Below, in pieces: positions 10,805 to 21,398 of a DNA stretch of 60,000 bases; within the stretch, counting starts at the first letter, position 1, and each line of letters opens with the position of its first letter. The position numbers were made by a program, and so were the translations under genes. Under the pieces are notes generated by a model that saw only the letters and a program-made list of their open reading frames with translations, did not search any database and was not told the DNA's origin. The stretch is from Prorocentrum cordatum (Eukaryota; Sar; Dinophyceae; Prorocentrales; Prorocentraceae), in assembly GCA_963575745.1 (NCBI GenBank), contig CAUYUJ010017998.1, positions 80,001 to 140,000 on the forward strand, in the 5' to 3' direction.

Positions 10805-12550
10805 ATTCTCGTTTTCTCTCATTCATCCTCCTCCGTCTTACCACAGACCCACATCAACCTCCTCCTCCTGGGAACTAGTCATCCTCCAAATGCGCATCGA
10901 CCGTCTCCGATTATCATCAGCATCCATCCGAATATGCGTAATATTCCCCCTGTTCTCCAGGCTCTTCCGCCGACTTCTGTTCCGTGTCCCGACCCCCGAT
11001 TCCTTCCCCTGTCCCTGCTCCCCTGCTTCCCCCCTTGCCGCGCCTCCTCTTCCTGTGTTTTCTCCTCCTCCTTATCCTCCTCCTCCTCCTCTCCTTTATG
11101 GCCCTCCTTCAGCTTCCCAATGTCCTCTTGATATGTATCCCTCCGCACCCTCCTCCTCCTCCTCCTCCTCCTCCTCCTCTTCCTCCTCCTCCATTATCCT
11201 CATCATCCGCCGCCTCCTCATCTTCCTCCTCCTCCTCCTCCTCCGCCTCTTCCTCCTCCTCCTCCTCCTCCTCCTCCGCCTCCGTGTTTTTCTCCGGCTC
11301 CTCTTCCTCTTCTCTCCTGCTCCTCCTGCTCCTCCTCCTCCTCCTCCTCCTCTTCCTCCTCCTCCTCCATCTCCTCCTCTTCCTCCCTCCTTGCTTCTCC
11401 TGTTTCTCCTGCTCCTCTTCCTCCTCCTACTTCTCTCCGTCATGGCCCTCCTTCAACTTCCAAGTGTCCTCTTCATACGTATCCCTCCGCACCCTTCTCC
11501 TCCTCTCCCTCCTCCTCCTTCTCCTCCTCCGTGCTTTTCTCTGGCTCCTCTTCCTCCTCTCTCCTCATCATCCGCCGCCTCCTCCTCTTCCTCCTATTCC
11601 TCCCTCGTCCTCCTTGTACTCCTCCTCCTCCTCCTCACCATCTCATTCTTACTAGTATTGCTATTCTTATTCACCGTATTAGTAGTCCTATTCTTGTTAT
11701 CAGCATATGTATGATTGATACTCTTATTAGCATTCGCATTATTATTGTTATTCGTGTGAGTATCCTCATTATTATGCGTATTACAAATCTCCCGCGTATT
11801 ATGATTATTAGTAGCCTTATGTTTACTCGTACTATTAGTCGTCTCCTTAGTCTTTATATTATGTATATCCGCTGTGTTGTTATTATTCATCTGATTGTTC
11901 TGCCTCCTCCTCCTCTCATCATCCTCCCTCCTCCTACTACTCATCCTCCCCCTCCTCTTCCTCCTCCTCCTCATCCTCCTCCTCCTCATCCTCCTCTCCT
12001 TCATGGCCCTCCTTCAACTTCCCAATGTCCTCTTCATATGTATCCCTCTGCACCCTTGTCCTCCTCCTGCCCCTGCTCCTTCTCCTCCTCCGTGTTTTTC
12101 TCTGACTCCTCTTCCTCCTTTCGCCTCCTCCTCCTCCTCCGCTTCGCCCCCGTCCTCCTCCTTCTCCTCCTCCTCCTCTTCTCCTTCTTCTTCTTATTCT
12201 TCTTCGTGTTCCTCCTCCTCCTCCTCCTCCTCCTCTTCCTCCTCCTCCTCCTCCCTCCTCCTCCTCCTCCTCCCCTCCTCCTCTTCCTCCTCCTCTGTTT
12301 CTTCCTCCTCCTCCTCTTCTTTTTCTTATTACTTTTATTTTTATAATTATTTCTCCTCCTCCTCCTCCTCTTCTCCTCCTCCCCTCCTCCTCTCCTCCTC
12401 CTCCTCTTCTCTTCCTCCTCCTCCTCCTCCTCGTCCTCCTCCTCCTCCTCATCCTCCTCCTCCTCTCCTCCTCCTCCTCCTCCTCCTCCTCCTCCTCCTC
12501 CTCCTCCTCCTCCTCCTCCTCCTCCTCCTCCTCCTCCCCCCTCCCCCCCT
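10805..12550 (+). repeat. 1.7-kb (TCC)-rich polypyrimidine tract
   Basis: Long stretch dominated by CCT/TCC triplets. It has three partial echoes of the phrase ATGGCCCTCCTTCA...TTCCCAATGTCCTCTT (near 11098, 11441 and 12003), meaning that the tract contains a larger, about 340-560 bp, duplicated unit. An AT-rich island of TATT-type repeats sits at 11650-11900. No coding function is supported. Confidence 0.85.
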
Positions 12551-12559
12551 CATCCTCCT

Positions 12560-13090
12560 CATCTTGCGTGCCCTTTTCCCCGCAGTTTCCCTCGAGCAAT
12601 CACCACCCGCCCCCCCCGAAGACAATCTGGAAAGCAGCGCGGGGCACCGTCACAACACAATGCTTTCTCCAGGCAGCGATCACCCCCGAAAACATCCCCG
12701 AAGCTTCCCAAGGGCCATTGTCGGAGCTCCTTCGGGACAGTTTCGGCGCCTCACGGGGGCCAGTTTGGCGCAATCCGTTGGCCGGCGCCGGCGCCAGCGC
12801 CGCCGAACCCGTCGTCGGAGGAAGGTGGTGGATCTGGACGGGGAGAGGAGTCGGAAAGGGGGGCTGGACAGAGTGAGGATGGAGGGGGGATGACCCGGGC
12901 GGATGGCGAAGACTCGAAAGAGGATCTGGACGGATATGTAGTGAGGCAATCACCCTTAGTGAATTTGGGTGGCATGACTTGACTGGCCGAAAGACACAAG
13001 CAGGCTGGGGCGGAGATGGCCGTCTTCGAGAATCGTTCACGGAGGGGCCGGACGAACGCGGAGCGCGTTGGCCGCCCCCTCTTCTTTTTT
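12560..13090. other. No recognisable gene
   Basis: Begins with a pyrimidine run ending CCCCGCAG, which could serve as a splice acceptor, followed by a frame open to 12876. I recognise no domain in that frame, so no exon is called. Confidence 0.35.
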
Positions 13091-13094
13091 TTTT

Positions 13095-13232
13095 TGTGTT
13101 TTTCTCTCTCCCTCTCTCTCTCTCTCTTTCATTGTTGTTTCCTTGTTGTTTCTCTCTCTCTCTCTGTGTCTCTCTCTCTCTCTCTCGCTCTCTTTTTCTT
13201 TTTGTGTTGTCTTTTATTTTCTCCTTTTTTTT

Positions 13233-13276
<44 letters not shown>

Positions 13277-13285
13277 CCCCCTGTC
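13095..13285 (+). repeat. (TC)n polypyrimidine tract
   Basis: TCTCTC and TTTCT runs over about 190 bp. Confidence 0.9.
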
Positions 13286-13418
13286 GAACACGGACTGGGC
13301 CACAGCCCCACGCTGGAACCTGCCTCTGGACGCTTTTCCTCTGTATTGCTCAGAGCTCTTGACCAAGACGCTGGCCTGGATTCGTCTCGGACACTCCTGT
13401 CGGTGAGGAGCAATAATG

Positions 13419-13561
13419 CGGGATGGCGATTAATAATAAAAATTGGAAAGAACGATTAAAGCATAGTTTTCTGCTATTTCTGCACAGTTGTCTGACTGGA
13501 GGCATACGATTTAAAACATAGTTTTCCAGCCCGCGGCCGTTTTTTTCTAATCGCCATCCCG
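13419..13561. mobile_element. Foldback/MITE-like element
   Basis: Perfect 14-bp inverted repeats, CGGGATGGCGATTA at 13419-13432 and its reverse complement at 13548-13561, enclose an AT-rich interior. That interior has a direct repeat (CATAGTTTTC at about 13463 and 13518). 143 bp in all. No target duplication identified. Confidence 0.6.
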
Positions 13562-13689
13562 GGCGCCGCCCCGTCAACGCGACCCCCGGTCATTTATTAA
13601 TCGTCATCCTCCATTAGAACATACCTCCTGTAGCTCGGACGGAACAGCGGCCACACAACTGCCACACAAAAAACGAGCCAACGCTAAGA

Positions 13690-15251
13690 CCCGAATGGCG
13701 CTGCAAACCGCGACTGGGATGGGTCCCGCCCGCCAGATATAGACGAGCCCCCTCGGGAAGAGAAAAACAAATGCCCCAAAAAGCCACAATGCGAAACACA
13801 GACGAAGACGCCAGGGAAAGACTCCGTTGAAAGTGGCTGACCCCCTACTACGCGCGCAACCCCCACCATTCTCAGAAAGACGATGGCCAGTGCTGAGAAC
13901 TGAAGCTTGTTGGGGCCTGGGAGGCTGGGAAGGGGTCTCATGCCGCTCACAACGCCGGCAGGCGAAGCCGAGCTCCCTCTCTTTTTTCCAACGCGTCGGG
14001 CGTATCTCTCAATGTGCGATGTCTGACCAAACAGGCCATCCTTCAAGATGGAATATGAGTGCGCGCGCGATTGGATCAACTCTCGAGCAACTTCGGCGAC
14101 TGCGTCAGCAGCTTGACGAACCAGCAGCAGCAACTCCAGATGAAGCACCTCGAACACTGACTGGCTCCCCGCAGAGGTGGGAGCTTCCGAAGAGCACGAG
14201 AATGTTTTGTTTAACCCTGCTTTGAACCTTTTGGACGATTAAAGCCCAGAAGTCAGATTTCGGAGAATGTCGGGCGACGAAATTTGCCCTGACACCAGCA
14301 GCCCGCGACTCCCCACCCCAATGTCTGACATGACAGCCATGGACCCGTCGCTGAACTGGGTGGCGATCCAGAGCGCGCGAGTTTGCCTTTTTTGCCACAA
14401 CTTGGAGGCCCCTGGGAATGACACCCTTCGAGCGTAGCTCCCGCGGCAAACTCCGACGGCTCACCTGCGGGCGTCTGCGCGAGCGCCAGGCCTGCCCCAC
14501 TTTCACCGCCAAAGGGCTCGCCGGCGACCCCCGTCCTGCAACGCCCTCGAAAATTGCGAAAGCCCCCGCGGGCAATCCCAGTCACGGCCGAAAGCTGGCG
14601 GCGGCGCTGCTGTCCATTTCCTCGGCGGAAGGCCCCTGGACCAAGGACATTCGGCCGATCCCCGTTGGGCGTTGGCTTTAGGCGCTAGCTCGTCCGACTT
14701 TGAATGCGACATCCACGCTTGGCTGACGGGGCGCATCCTGGCCCCGTGGAAAGCGGTCCCAAGGGCCTCTCCGCGCCCGGGGCAAAGGGGCGGGCGGCGT
14801 CCCGGTCGTCGTTCGTGCGTTGCGAGCGGGGTCGCGGGCCCCCTGCAGCAAACGCGGCTATGAGCTCTGCCATCCTCCGCCTGCGGGGCGGGTCGCGAGG
14901 CTGCTTGGTGAGTTGGGTGCGCGACGCCGCGCCCGCCCGTTCCTCGACGGCGCCGGCGCAATAATGATTTGCGGCCATTGTCCACCACAGCTTGGCGCCA
15001 TTGTCTTCGAAATGCTGGGCCAGCGCCACGGGCGCGCCTGCCCACTCGCGCTCCGAGGAAGCCTCGAGTGGAGAGCTCCACGCGATGATGTTGCCGTCTG
15101 GAACGGGCGGCCATTCCCGAGACTCACGCAAATTGGGCACCCAGCCCGTCTCGAGCAAACAACTCATGATTGCCCACATTTGGCCGCGAGAATGTTGCGG
15201 TCGATGCTGCGGCGCCACCACTGCGAGAAAAACGCCGGCCGCTCTAGGCAC
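13690..15251 (-). pseudogene. LINE-B region downstream of the RT domain
   Basis: The frame 15251-14685 contains GQMWAIMSCLLETGWVP, which I align with LINE-A GAVQATIMDVGWYAP in the linker after the RT. Further on (about 14350) the phrase TQFSDGSMAV resembles the first aspartate motif of an RNase H. I cannot place the remaining RNase H residues. Several stops and frame changes. Confidence 0.4.
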
Positions 15252-15628
15252 GCCCGTCTGATGGCCGGTCGCATTCTACCCCCCCCCCCCCGACGCCGCC
15301 CCCGCGGGCCCGCGTCCTGAACCCGACCTCAATGCATTCGGCGCCATGAATATTCCCGCATCTGCCCTTGGCCCCCACAGTGCCAGAAGCGCAATTGACC
15401 GCCTTTCTGACGATGGCGGTCCGCCAGTTCCAAAAGAATTTCCGATGCTCAATGCGGGATGTGACTTTCCGGCGTCTGCCGGCAGCTGCGTGCTCGGCTA
15501 TCGTCGCACTCGTCGTTGCTGATTTTATGTAATCTTACTCCCCCGATGGCGCGAGCCAGCCTCTCGCCTCTTCCAAAGTCGGAGCCAAAATAAGCCGCGT
15601 GATTCTGTGACTCGACGACGAAGCCCGC

Positions 15629-16481
15629 TCACTTGAGCAATATGGAAATGTCCTTGGCATCGGACATGCGCGCGCAGAGTGCTGCTGTTCGGACTGCAAT
15701 CTGCAACCCCAGATGTTTGAGACGCCGGCGAACATCAATGATGACATCTGCCAGCAACTGCCTCATCCTGCCCTTGGAACTCTCGATGATCTGACTACCT
15801 ATCAGAACACCTAAACACAACCCGAAGACCGCAATTTCGGGTTGGGGGGCACGGGCTCCACATGCGCGCGTTCTATGTTCCCCGACACCCCCCACGCACA
15901 CACGCGCACACACACGCGCACGCACACACTCCGGAAATGAACAGCAAATTGAAGCCTTCGAGTTGGGTTGGGGTGGTTTGGTGGGCGGTGATGATCTGAG
16001 TCGAATCGTCAATCAAATGCGGCGGGCAAAATATGGATGCGCGGCGGCGGTGGCTCGAAAGGCCCCGAGCGCGCCATCGGCCCGTAAAGGCGCGTGCCCG
16101 ACCTGAGGCCTTGCGCGGAATGCTCTGCGTCGGACGCGTCGGCCCCGCGCGCGCGCCCCCTTGCCGCGACGCGCGAGGCGCCGCGCGCTGGCGGGGCTCG
16201 GCGCGCAACGCGGCCGGGGAGAAGCCGGCCTCGAGAGCTCCTGCCATCTGCACATTCCAGGAGGCCGCATCATAGAAGCCTGTTGCCCAATGGCACATGC
16301 CCAATCGATAGCGACGCTCGACGGGCCAATTCTTCATCCAACACTCGCAAGAACGACTCGCGGACTGCGGCGCCCCGGACGACGGCCGCGCCCCGCCCGG
16401 GGTGTTTCCGCCGCCCGCGCTGCAACATCTGCGTCGCGGCGCGTCGGCCAATCTCTTGCAAACCTTGCGAGAGTGCCACAA
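15629..16481 (-). pseudogene. LINE-B reverse transcriptase, interrupted
   Basis: Motif A reads GFYDAASWNV (D at 16271-16269) and motif C reads HLIDDSTQ (DD ending at 16005). The spacing from F of FYD to the second D of DD is 91 residues; in LINE-A it is 90. After the MITE insertion the protein resumes at ESSKGRMRQLLADVIIDV, aligning with LINE-A GSRQTVGDAIIQVTEI. The MITE plus one target copy is 205 bp, which shifts the frame by one; removing it joins the two parts in frame. The second part then ends at a TGA at 15629-15631. Replication-incompetent remnant. Confidence 0.75.
15795..15989 (+). mobile_element. CCAACCCAACCCGAAG-type MITE, copy 2, with 10-bp target duplication
   Basis: Same inverted-repeat family as 8587-8757. 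It is flanked by an exact direct repeat, GATGATCTGA, at 15785-15794 and 15990-15999. It lies inside the RT frame of LINE-B immediately after the catalytic DD motif. Its interior carries a CACACGCG run at the position where copy 3 has a long (AC)n. A 10-bp duplication with long terminal inverted repeats is the pattern of Mutator-like elements. Confidence 0.88.
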
Positions 16482-18159
16482 ATTCGATATCCTGAGCTAT
16501 TGTTCTTTTGCATTGCGTGACCAACGGCGATTCGCGCTTGCTGGCCAAACTATAACCCGTTCCGTCGTCTCACACGCCGCTGCGCAGCGCCCCGACCGCT
16601 TCGGGCTTGACCGCCCACTCCTTGACGCGACTGAGCGAAGACTGCGCCGCCCTGCTTTGGGCTCGCCAACAGACGTTGCGCGCCGGTAAGTCAATTGCGG
16701 CAATCCGTCTGTCCGAGCAGTCGCCGAATATACGTAGAGAAGGTGGAAGGCTCGCCAACCCTGGCCCCGATAGTTTGGTTTGGGGCCCCACCAGCATGGC
16801 TGAGCACCTCGCAAAGCAGCGCGACCAGGGCCCCCATCGAGGTCCACGATGTGCCTGGCGCCGCTGGTCCGAGACCTGCGACGCAATAAGGATGACAAGA
16901 CTGCAGCCGAACGCGCGCGCCAATGTGCCGTCGCGTCCTGGAGCGGCCGCCGGCGATTGCGCTCAGCCTGGCCGAGTTCGCCGGCGCGGGACCTGCGGGC
17001 CAGCGCTCGACTGGGCCCAGCAGGGGCCTGACGCGAGCGGCGCGCGCAGACTGCTGCTTCGAACCGCGCGAATGCGCGCGGGGGCGCGCGCCTGGACAGA
17101 TAACGCTCCGACGGTTGGCTCGTCATCTGGTTCGGGCGAGGTGGGGGCGCGAACCGCGCATTCCTGGGGGCACCCATGAAAGACAAGACCTTCCTCTGGC
17201 CAAACTTCCGAGTCACCGCCAAGCTCAAAGTCGGGGCTGCTCAGAAGATCTAGACTCGGATCGGAGGCGCCCTCGGAGGGCGCAGATCATGGAAAGGGCC
17301 CCAGGCGGCCCCCGCACGTGGGGTTATTCTTATTCAGCCCTGCGCCGCCTGGATAGCAACTGCTCGGCTCAAGCGACTGCCTTTGCCCAGGGCGCCCCGG
17401 GCCTGGGCGCGGGCTTCTTGCGGCATCTAGACAGGGCCCTGTCTGGCAGCGACAACAATCCGGCTACCAAGTGCAAGCCAGGCAGGTGAAACGGAGCTGC
17501 TGAACCTACACGGGGCTTCCAGGGCACATCTAGCACCGCCGAAAAGGTCACGCATGCGCGCCCTAGCAAGGCGACTGCGCACCAATAATCCAAGTGGGGC
17601 CCACTGCAGCCAGACGAGAGAGTGGCCCCAAAAAGGAGCTCGGACCATCTGGCCCCCCACGCGAGGAGAGAGCCGAGGCGCGGGAAGCGCGCGACGCTCG
17701 CTCCTGCCACGCGCGCTGACGGACGCGCATAGAAGCATAATGCAGAAACGGAGCGCCCCACGAAATACACCAGCGCTGGGACAAAGCCGCCCCGGCACGC
17801 GCGCCCTCGCGCGCGCGCAGACCTGCCGCCGTCGTTGGAGAGAAGGTGCTGCACCTGGAGGTGCCCCCGCGCGAGCAGCCATTCGCCGCTGCCGTTCGGG
17901 CGCTCTTCGCGAAAACTGGAACTCGCCAATCAAATGGCCGAGCACGACTACTGATGTGACGCTGATGATTGAGACAAGCTTGCTTGTCCCATTGTGTTCG
18001 TACCCCCAGCAAGATTCACGCTTGTTTCGACAAGGCCGAGAAACATCCTATTTCTCGTTCGTTCTGGATTCCATGAATCCCCGGTATCTGTCTCCCATGG
18101 ATGTGACATTCGAAAAGAAGATTACGCGAATGTTCTGATCGCTATCTTCAGAGGCGGTG

Positions 18160-19330
18160 GGTTCACTGCGCGCGCCCTCGACTGCCTGCGGCAAGGGGTT
18201 CCCGGGCGCGTCGGCGGCGGCAGCTGGTTGCTCTAGTCAAGCCGCCGATCCCGCCCTCGCTGCCCCTGAGCGGGGCCCTTGCCCTTGCCCATGGCTGCAG
18301 CTGAAGCGGCGCCTGCTTCGCCGCTGCCTTCGGCGAGAGCCTGGGGCTCGAACTTGAGCATGGGCAACTTCCCCGGCGTGGTCTTGACCTGCTGCTTTTT
18401 GCGACCATCGCGCGGCGATGCTGGCGCAAGCTCGGAAACTGGTGCCGCGCCCGCTGCCGCTGAAAATGATGCTGATGATGCTCCAGTGGTAAGCGCCGCC
18501 TCCGCCGCCGTGGGGTGTGCCTCCATGGGCTTCCCCTTGACCACCGGTGTCCTTGCGGCGCATCTTTGACTAAATACGTTCCTCGTGGCCGTTCTTGAAG
18601 TCGGCTGCCTGCTGCAAATTGGCCTGCAGCTTCTCGTCATTGATCCTGACCTGCTCCCTGAAGTTGACGAGGTCATGGTGCAACTTCTTCAGATGATACT
18701 TCGGTGTCGTCTAGCTCCATCTCCTCGGCATGCTGGAAGACTGACTAATCCAACGAGGGTTGAGATTCGGCTCCACCGCGTTTCCACCATACGGTTCGTG
18801 AGGTATGTGTGGCGGCTGGGTTCCTTCGAGCTTGGCGAGAAAGAAAGACGCTTGTTTCTTCGCCTGCCGCTTGCAACGCCAATTTGTTTGTCGCGATAGT
18901 ATCCTTCCCCTCCGCGCGCTGGAGAGCGGTGCTCAGTTTGAGAACGTTATTGACGCACTGGGCGTGTTTGAATCCGCTGTCCTGCAACGGTCCTGCTGCA
19001 CGTCGTGCTGATCCGAAAGTTTCGCCACCACTCGGGTCATCGCCTGGTGCCACCGCGGTCTCGAAGACCAAGATCCAATGCTGTAGCGGCTGCTTCAGCT
19101 GGGGGTCCGAGGTGGTGGTGATGAGATGCTTGAGCGTGGTGGCTTCATCCGCCGGCGCCCCTGCACTCTTGTCTGAGTTCTGGGTCGGGCCCTGGTCGGA
19201 GTTATGCATGGACTTTGTCGAGTGTTGTCGCACTTGTTGCAGTTCTGTGCTGTGCTGGGGCTGGGGCATGGAGAAGAAACCGATGCTATGCTGTGCTGGG
19301 GCTGGGGCTGTCATGGAATACCAAACTGTG
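18160..19330 (-). pseudogene. LINE-B ORF1-like region
   Basis: Minus-strand frame from about 19330 down to a stop at 18745, then continuing in other frames to about 18160. It reads an alpha-helical, Q/A/K/E-rich protein (EATTLKHLI, ALQRAEGKDTIATNKLALQ) preceded by Q/H/S-rich tandem text (MPQHSTV, MPQPQHST). Composition and position match the coiled-coil ORF1 of LINE-A; no N-terminal zinc ribbon was found. Confidence 0.4.
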
Positions 19331-19399
19331 CTGTGCTGGGGCATGGAGAAGAAACCGATGATAATATGAATATCTCGTGTTGGTAACCGCAAGGGGCTT

Positions 19400-20255
19400 C
19401 CCAACACGGGGCTAGTACGGTTTGCCTCAAGCGCTACCGTGCAGACACGAGAGGCGATCCAAAACAAATGTCTGAGCCCCAAGTGTTTTGAGGAGGATAT
19501 GGACGGAGGGAGGGCGAGGGACACAGGGAGGAATCTGGACGGAGGAAGGAGAGAGGAAGGAGGAGGGAGGAGAGAGGAGGCAGCAGGAGGGAAAATGGGC
19601 AACATTGTGCTACAAAGCGTTGCACAAACCCTTCGAGCATCCTGGCTTTCTCCTGAAACCTGTCGGGCGCCCACACACGAACCACAAAAGCACGAGTCCA
19701 GCGGTCGGACCCCCCCTTCCGAACAAAAACATGACGTACAAGCGTTCCTTGATGTGTGTTAGTCCCGCTGGCGCCTCGCCCAAAACTTCGGAAACTTCAT
19801 GCACAACGCAAAACAATAGTTCTGTTGTAACAGTGCCACCATTGGGAAACAGTCCCCCGGCCTCGCGCAATCAAACATCACTCATGATGAAATACCACCC
19901 CCGGAGAGGGGGGTGGGAAATCCAGGGGCCGGAGGCTCGAACAACAACAAACTGTAGGTCTTGGAAGAGGGCCTCGCCGAGGAAAGGCTGGCAGCATCTT
20001 GGTGCGTGTTCGCTCAGAGTGGTGGCAGATGTCAGTTTGGTTGCCAGTGCAACAAAAATACACTGAAGTGCTCAAGTCCATCACGTGCACCCCTGAGCCG
20101 AGCTCGAAGCAAAACGAAAGGACTTGCCTAGAGGTACCGCGTGCGGCAGCGAAGATTGCACCGACATGGTGCGCGGAGAGCGAAACTTCACTCGCATGTG
20201 CCCTGCACATATGCCCATCGCATCCTCCCCGCGCCGCCAAACGCGGCCAAAGATG
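19400..20255. other. Purine-rich tract (19480-19600) and unassigned sequence
   Basis: 19480-19600 is GGA-rich on the plus strand, lying 5' of LINE-B. The rest shows no recognisable gene. Confidence 0.45.
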
Positions 20256-20257
20256 GG

Positions 20258-20405
20258 AAAACCAAAAGGTACCGATACAGCTACTCCCTGGTCCTGGGGT
20301 GCGTTCTGACCAGACTGTCCCGGCGAATCCAGCGGTGGCGACGTGGGCCTCCCAGGAAGCCCAAAGAGAAAACAACGAGGCAAGGGTTGCGGTATGGGTA
20401 CCTTT
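20258..20405 (+). repeat. Dispersed repeat, copy 1 (partner at 35708)
   Basis: Shares AAAGGTACCGATA, GCTACTCCCTGG, a GGGGTGC(G/A)TTCTGA stretch, GGTGGCGACG and ACGAGGCAAGGG with 35708-35850, in the same order and spacing. Confidence 0.65.
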
Positions 20406-20599
20406 TATCGGGGGCGCGCAAACATGGACTAGCGATCCGTGGATGTGGCGCGCGGTCGCCAAATCCATGGATCGGGGAAGGTGCCCTCCCCAACATGCGG
20501 CAGGTGGCGCCTCGTTCGGCGGCGGAAATCCGCGATTTCCCATGGAAGCGGGACCCGTCGACAACCCACGCCCCCTTGAGCCATGTTTGCGATCGCCTG

Positions 20600-20845
20600 A
20601 TTTCCCTTCTCTGGAAGGAGACGAGCAAATGCCCAGCTCGGGCGCAGGCAAGCCGAAAACTGCGCGGGCGCGCAAGCGCAACGCTGCTCAAACGCATCCC
20701 GCTGCAGGTGCATCTGGGCAGAAGCGGCGCGCGCGGCCCGAGCGGCAGAGGCCGGAGGACGGGGACGCCGACGACGGGGCGGGGAGTCCTTGTGGCGACG
20801 GCGAAAACGACGACGACGAAGACGAGGAAGACAGGGACGACGAGG

Positions 20846-20877
<32 letters not shown>

Positions 20878-20901
20878 GACAAGAACGACCAGGACGACGA
20901 G

Positions 20902-20937
<36 letters not shown>

Positions 20938-20988
20938 AACGAGTATGACGATGACGACGACAAGGACGACGACGACGACGACGTGTAG
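20600..20988 (+). CDS. Candidate basic-then-acidic tail, doubtful gene
   Basis: Open frame ending at a TAG at 20986-20988. It encodes a lysine/arginine-rich segment (KPKTARARKRN, QKRRARPERQRPE) followed by about 60 residues of Asp/Glu from a (GAC)n tract. A basic patch plus acidic tail is seen in some nuclear proteins. However, the upstream part of the same frame runs through the dispersed repeat at 20258-20405, so a long gene is unlikely. It is either the last exon of an unknown gene or a microsatellite artefact. Confidence 0.2.
20800..20986 (+). repeat. (GAC)n microsatellite
   Basis: GACGACGAC with GAG, AAC and TAC interruptions over about 185 bp. Confidence 0.9.
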
Positions 20989-21398
20989 AAGTCCTTTGGG
21001 CTTTTTCGGGCGGCTTGGGTTCCCCATAGAGGCCTCTGGCATCCTCCTGGGGGCTCTCCTGGGGCTCACGGAACGGCGGGGCGACCCCGGGGGAGGCCGG
21101 AAAAGCGATTAGCGTAAAACGTGCGTTTTTGGTAAGTTGGCGATGCAACCCCCCCACCCACCCACACACACACACACACACTCCTGGAAACACATCTGGA
21201 TTTACGATGTGCAGTGGCCGAAAAGTGTGCTGCCCCGAGCTGCTGCAGACGACTGATTGGCCGTCAGTACTCGTGTTTGCTGAGAAGGAGTTTTCCATAA
21301 CGCACTGGGGGCGACCAGTGGGATCGGCGAAGGCGGAGGCAGGGGGAGAGGGCAGAGGAAGTGGAGGAGAAGACTCTGACAGCAACCTGCATGTTTGA
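20989..21398. other. Spacer with (CA)n at 21163-21182
   Basis: No gene. CCCCCCC, a (CA)n run and TGGAAA occur in the same order as inside the MITE family at 8587, 15795 and 35872, but the arms are not recognisable, so this is at most a relic. Confidence 0.35.

Larger units (their letters stand above)
13690..19330 (-). mobile_element. LINE-B: decayed non-LTR retrotransposon
   Basis: A minus-strand element about 5.6 kb long whose order matches LINE-A at 23704-30226: an ORF1-like region (about 19.3-18.2 kb), an unresolved stretch where an endonuclease would lie (18.1-16.5 kb), reverse transcriptase (16481-15629), and a post-RT region (15.25-13.7 kb). Reading frames are broken many times. A 195-bp MITE is inserted in the RT. 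Borders are approximate; no spliced leader or target duplication was found at its ends. Confidence 0.6.

Noticed and set aside
10890-12900. Several 220-330 codon frames across the TCC-rich tract
   Set aside because: Poly-Ser/Pro/Leu translations of a microsatellite.
20576-20592. CTTGAGCCATG as a reverse-strand leader relic
   Set aside because: Nine matching bases, then no resemblance to the leader.
19999-20988. A full 329-codon nuclear acidic protein
   Set aside because: The first two thirds run through a dispersed repeat shared with 35708-35850; only the basic-acidic tail is kept as a weak candidate.
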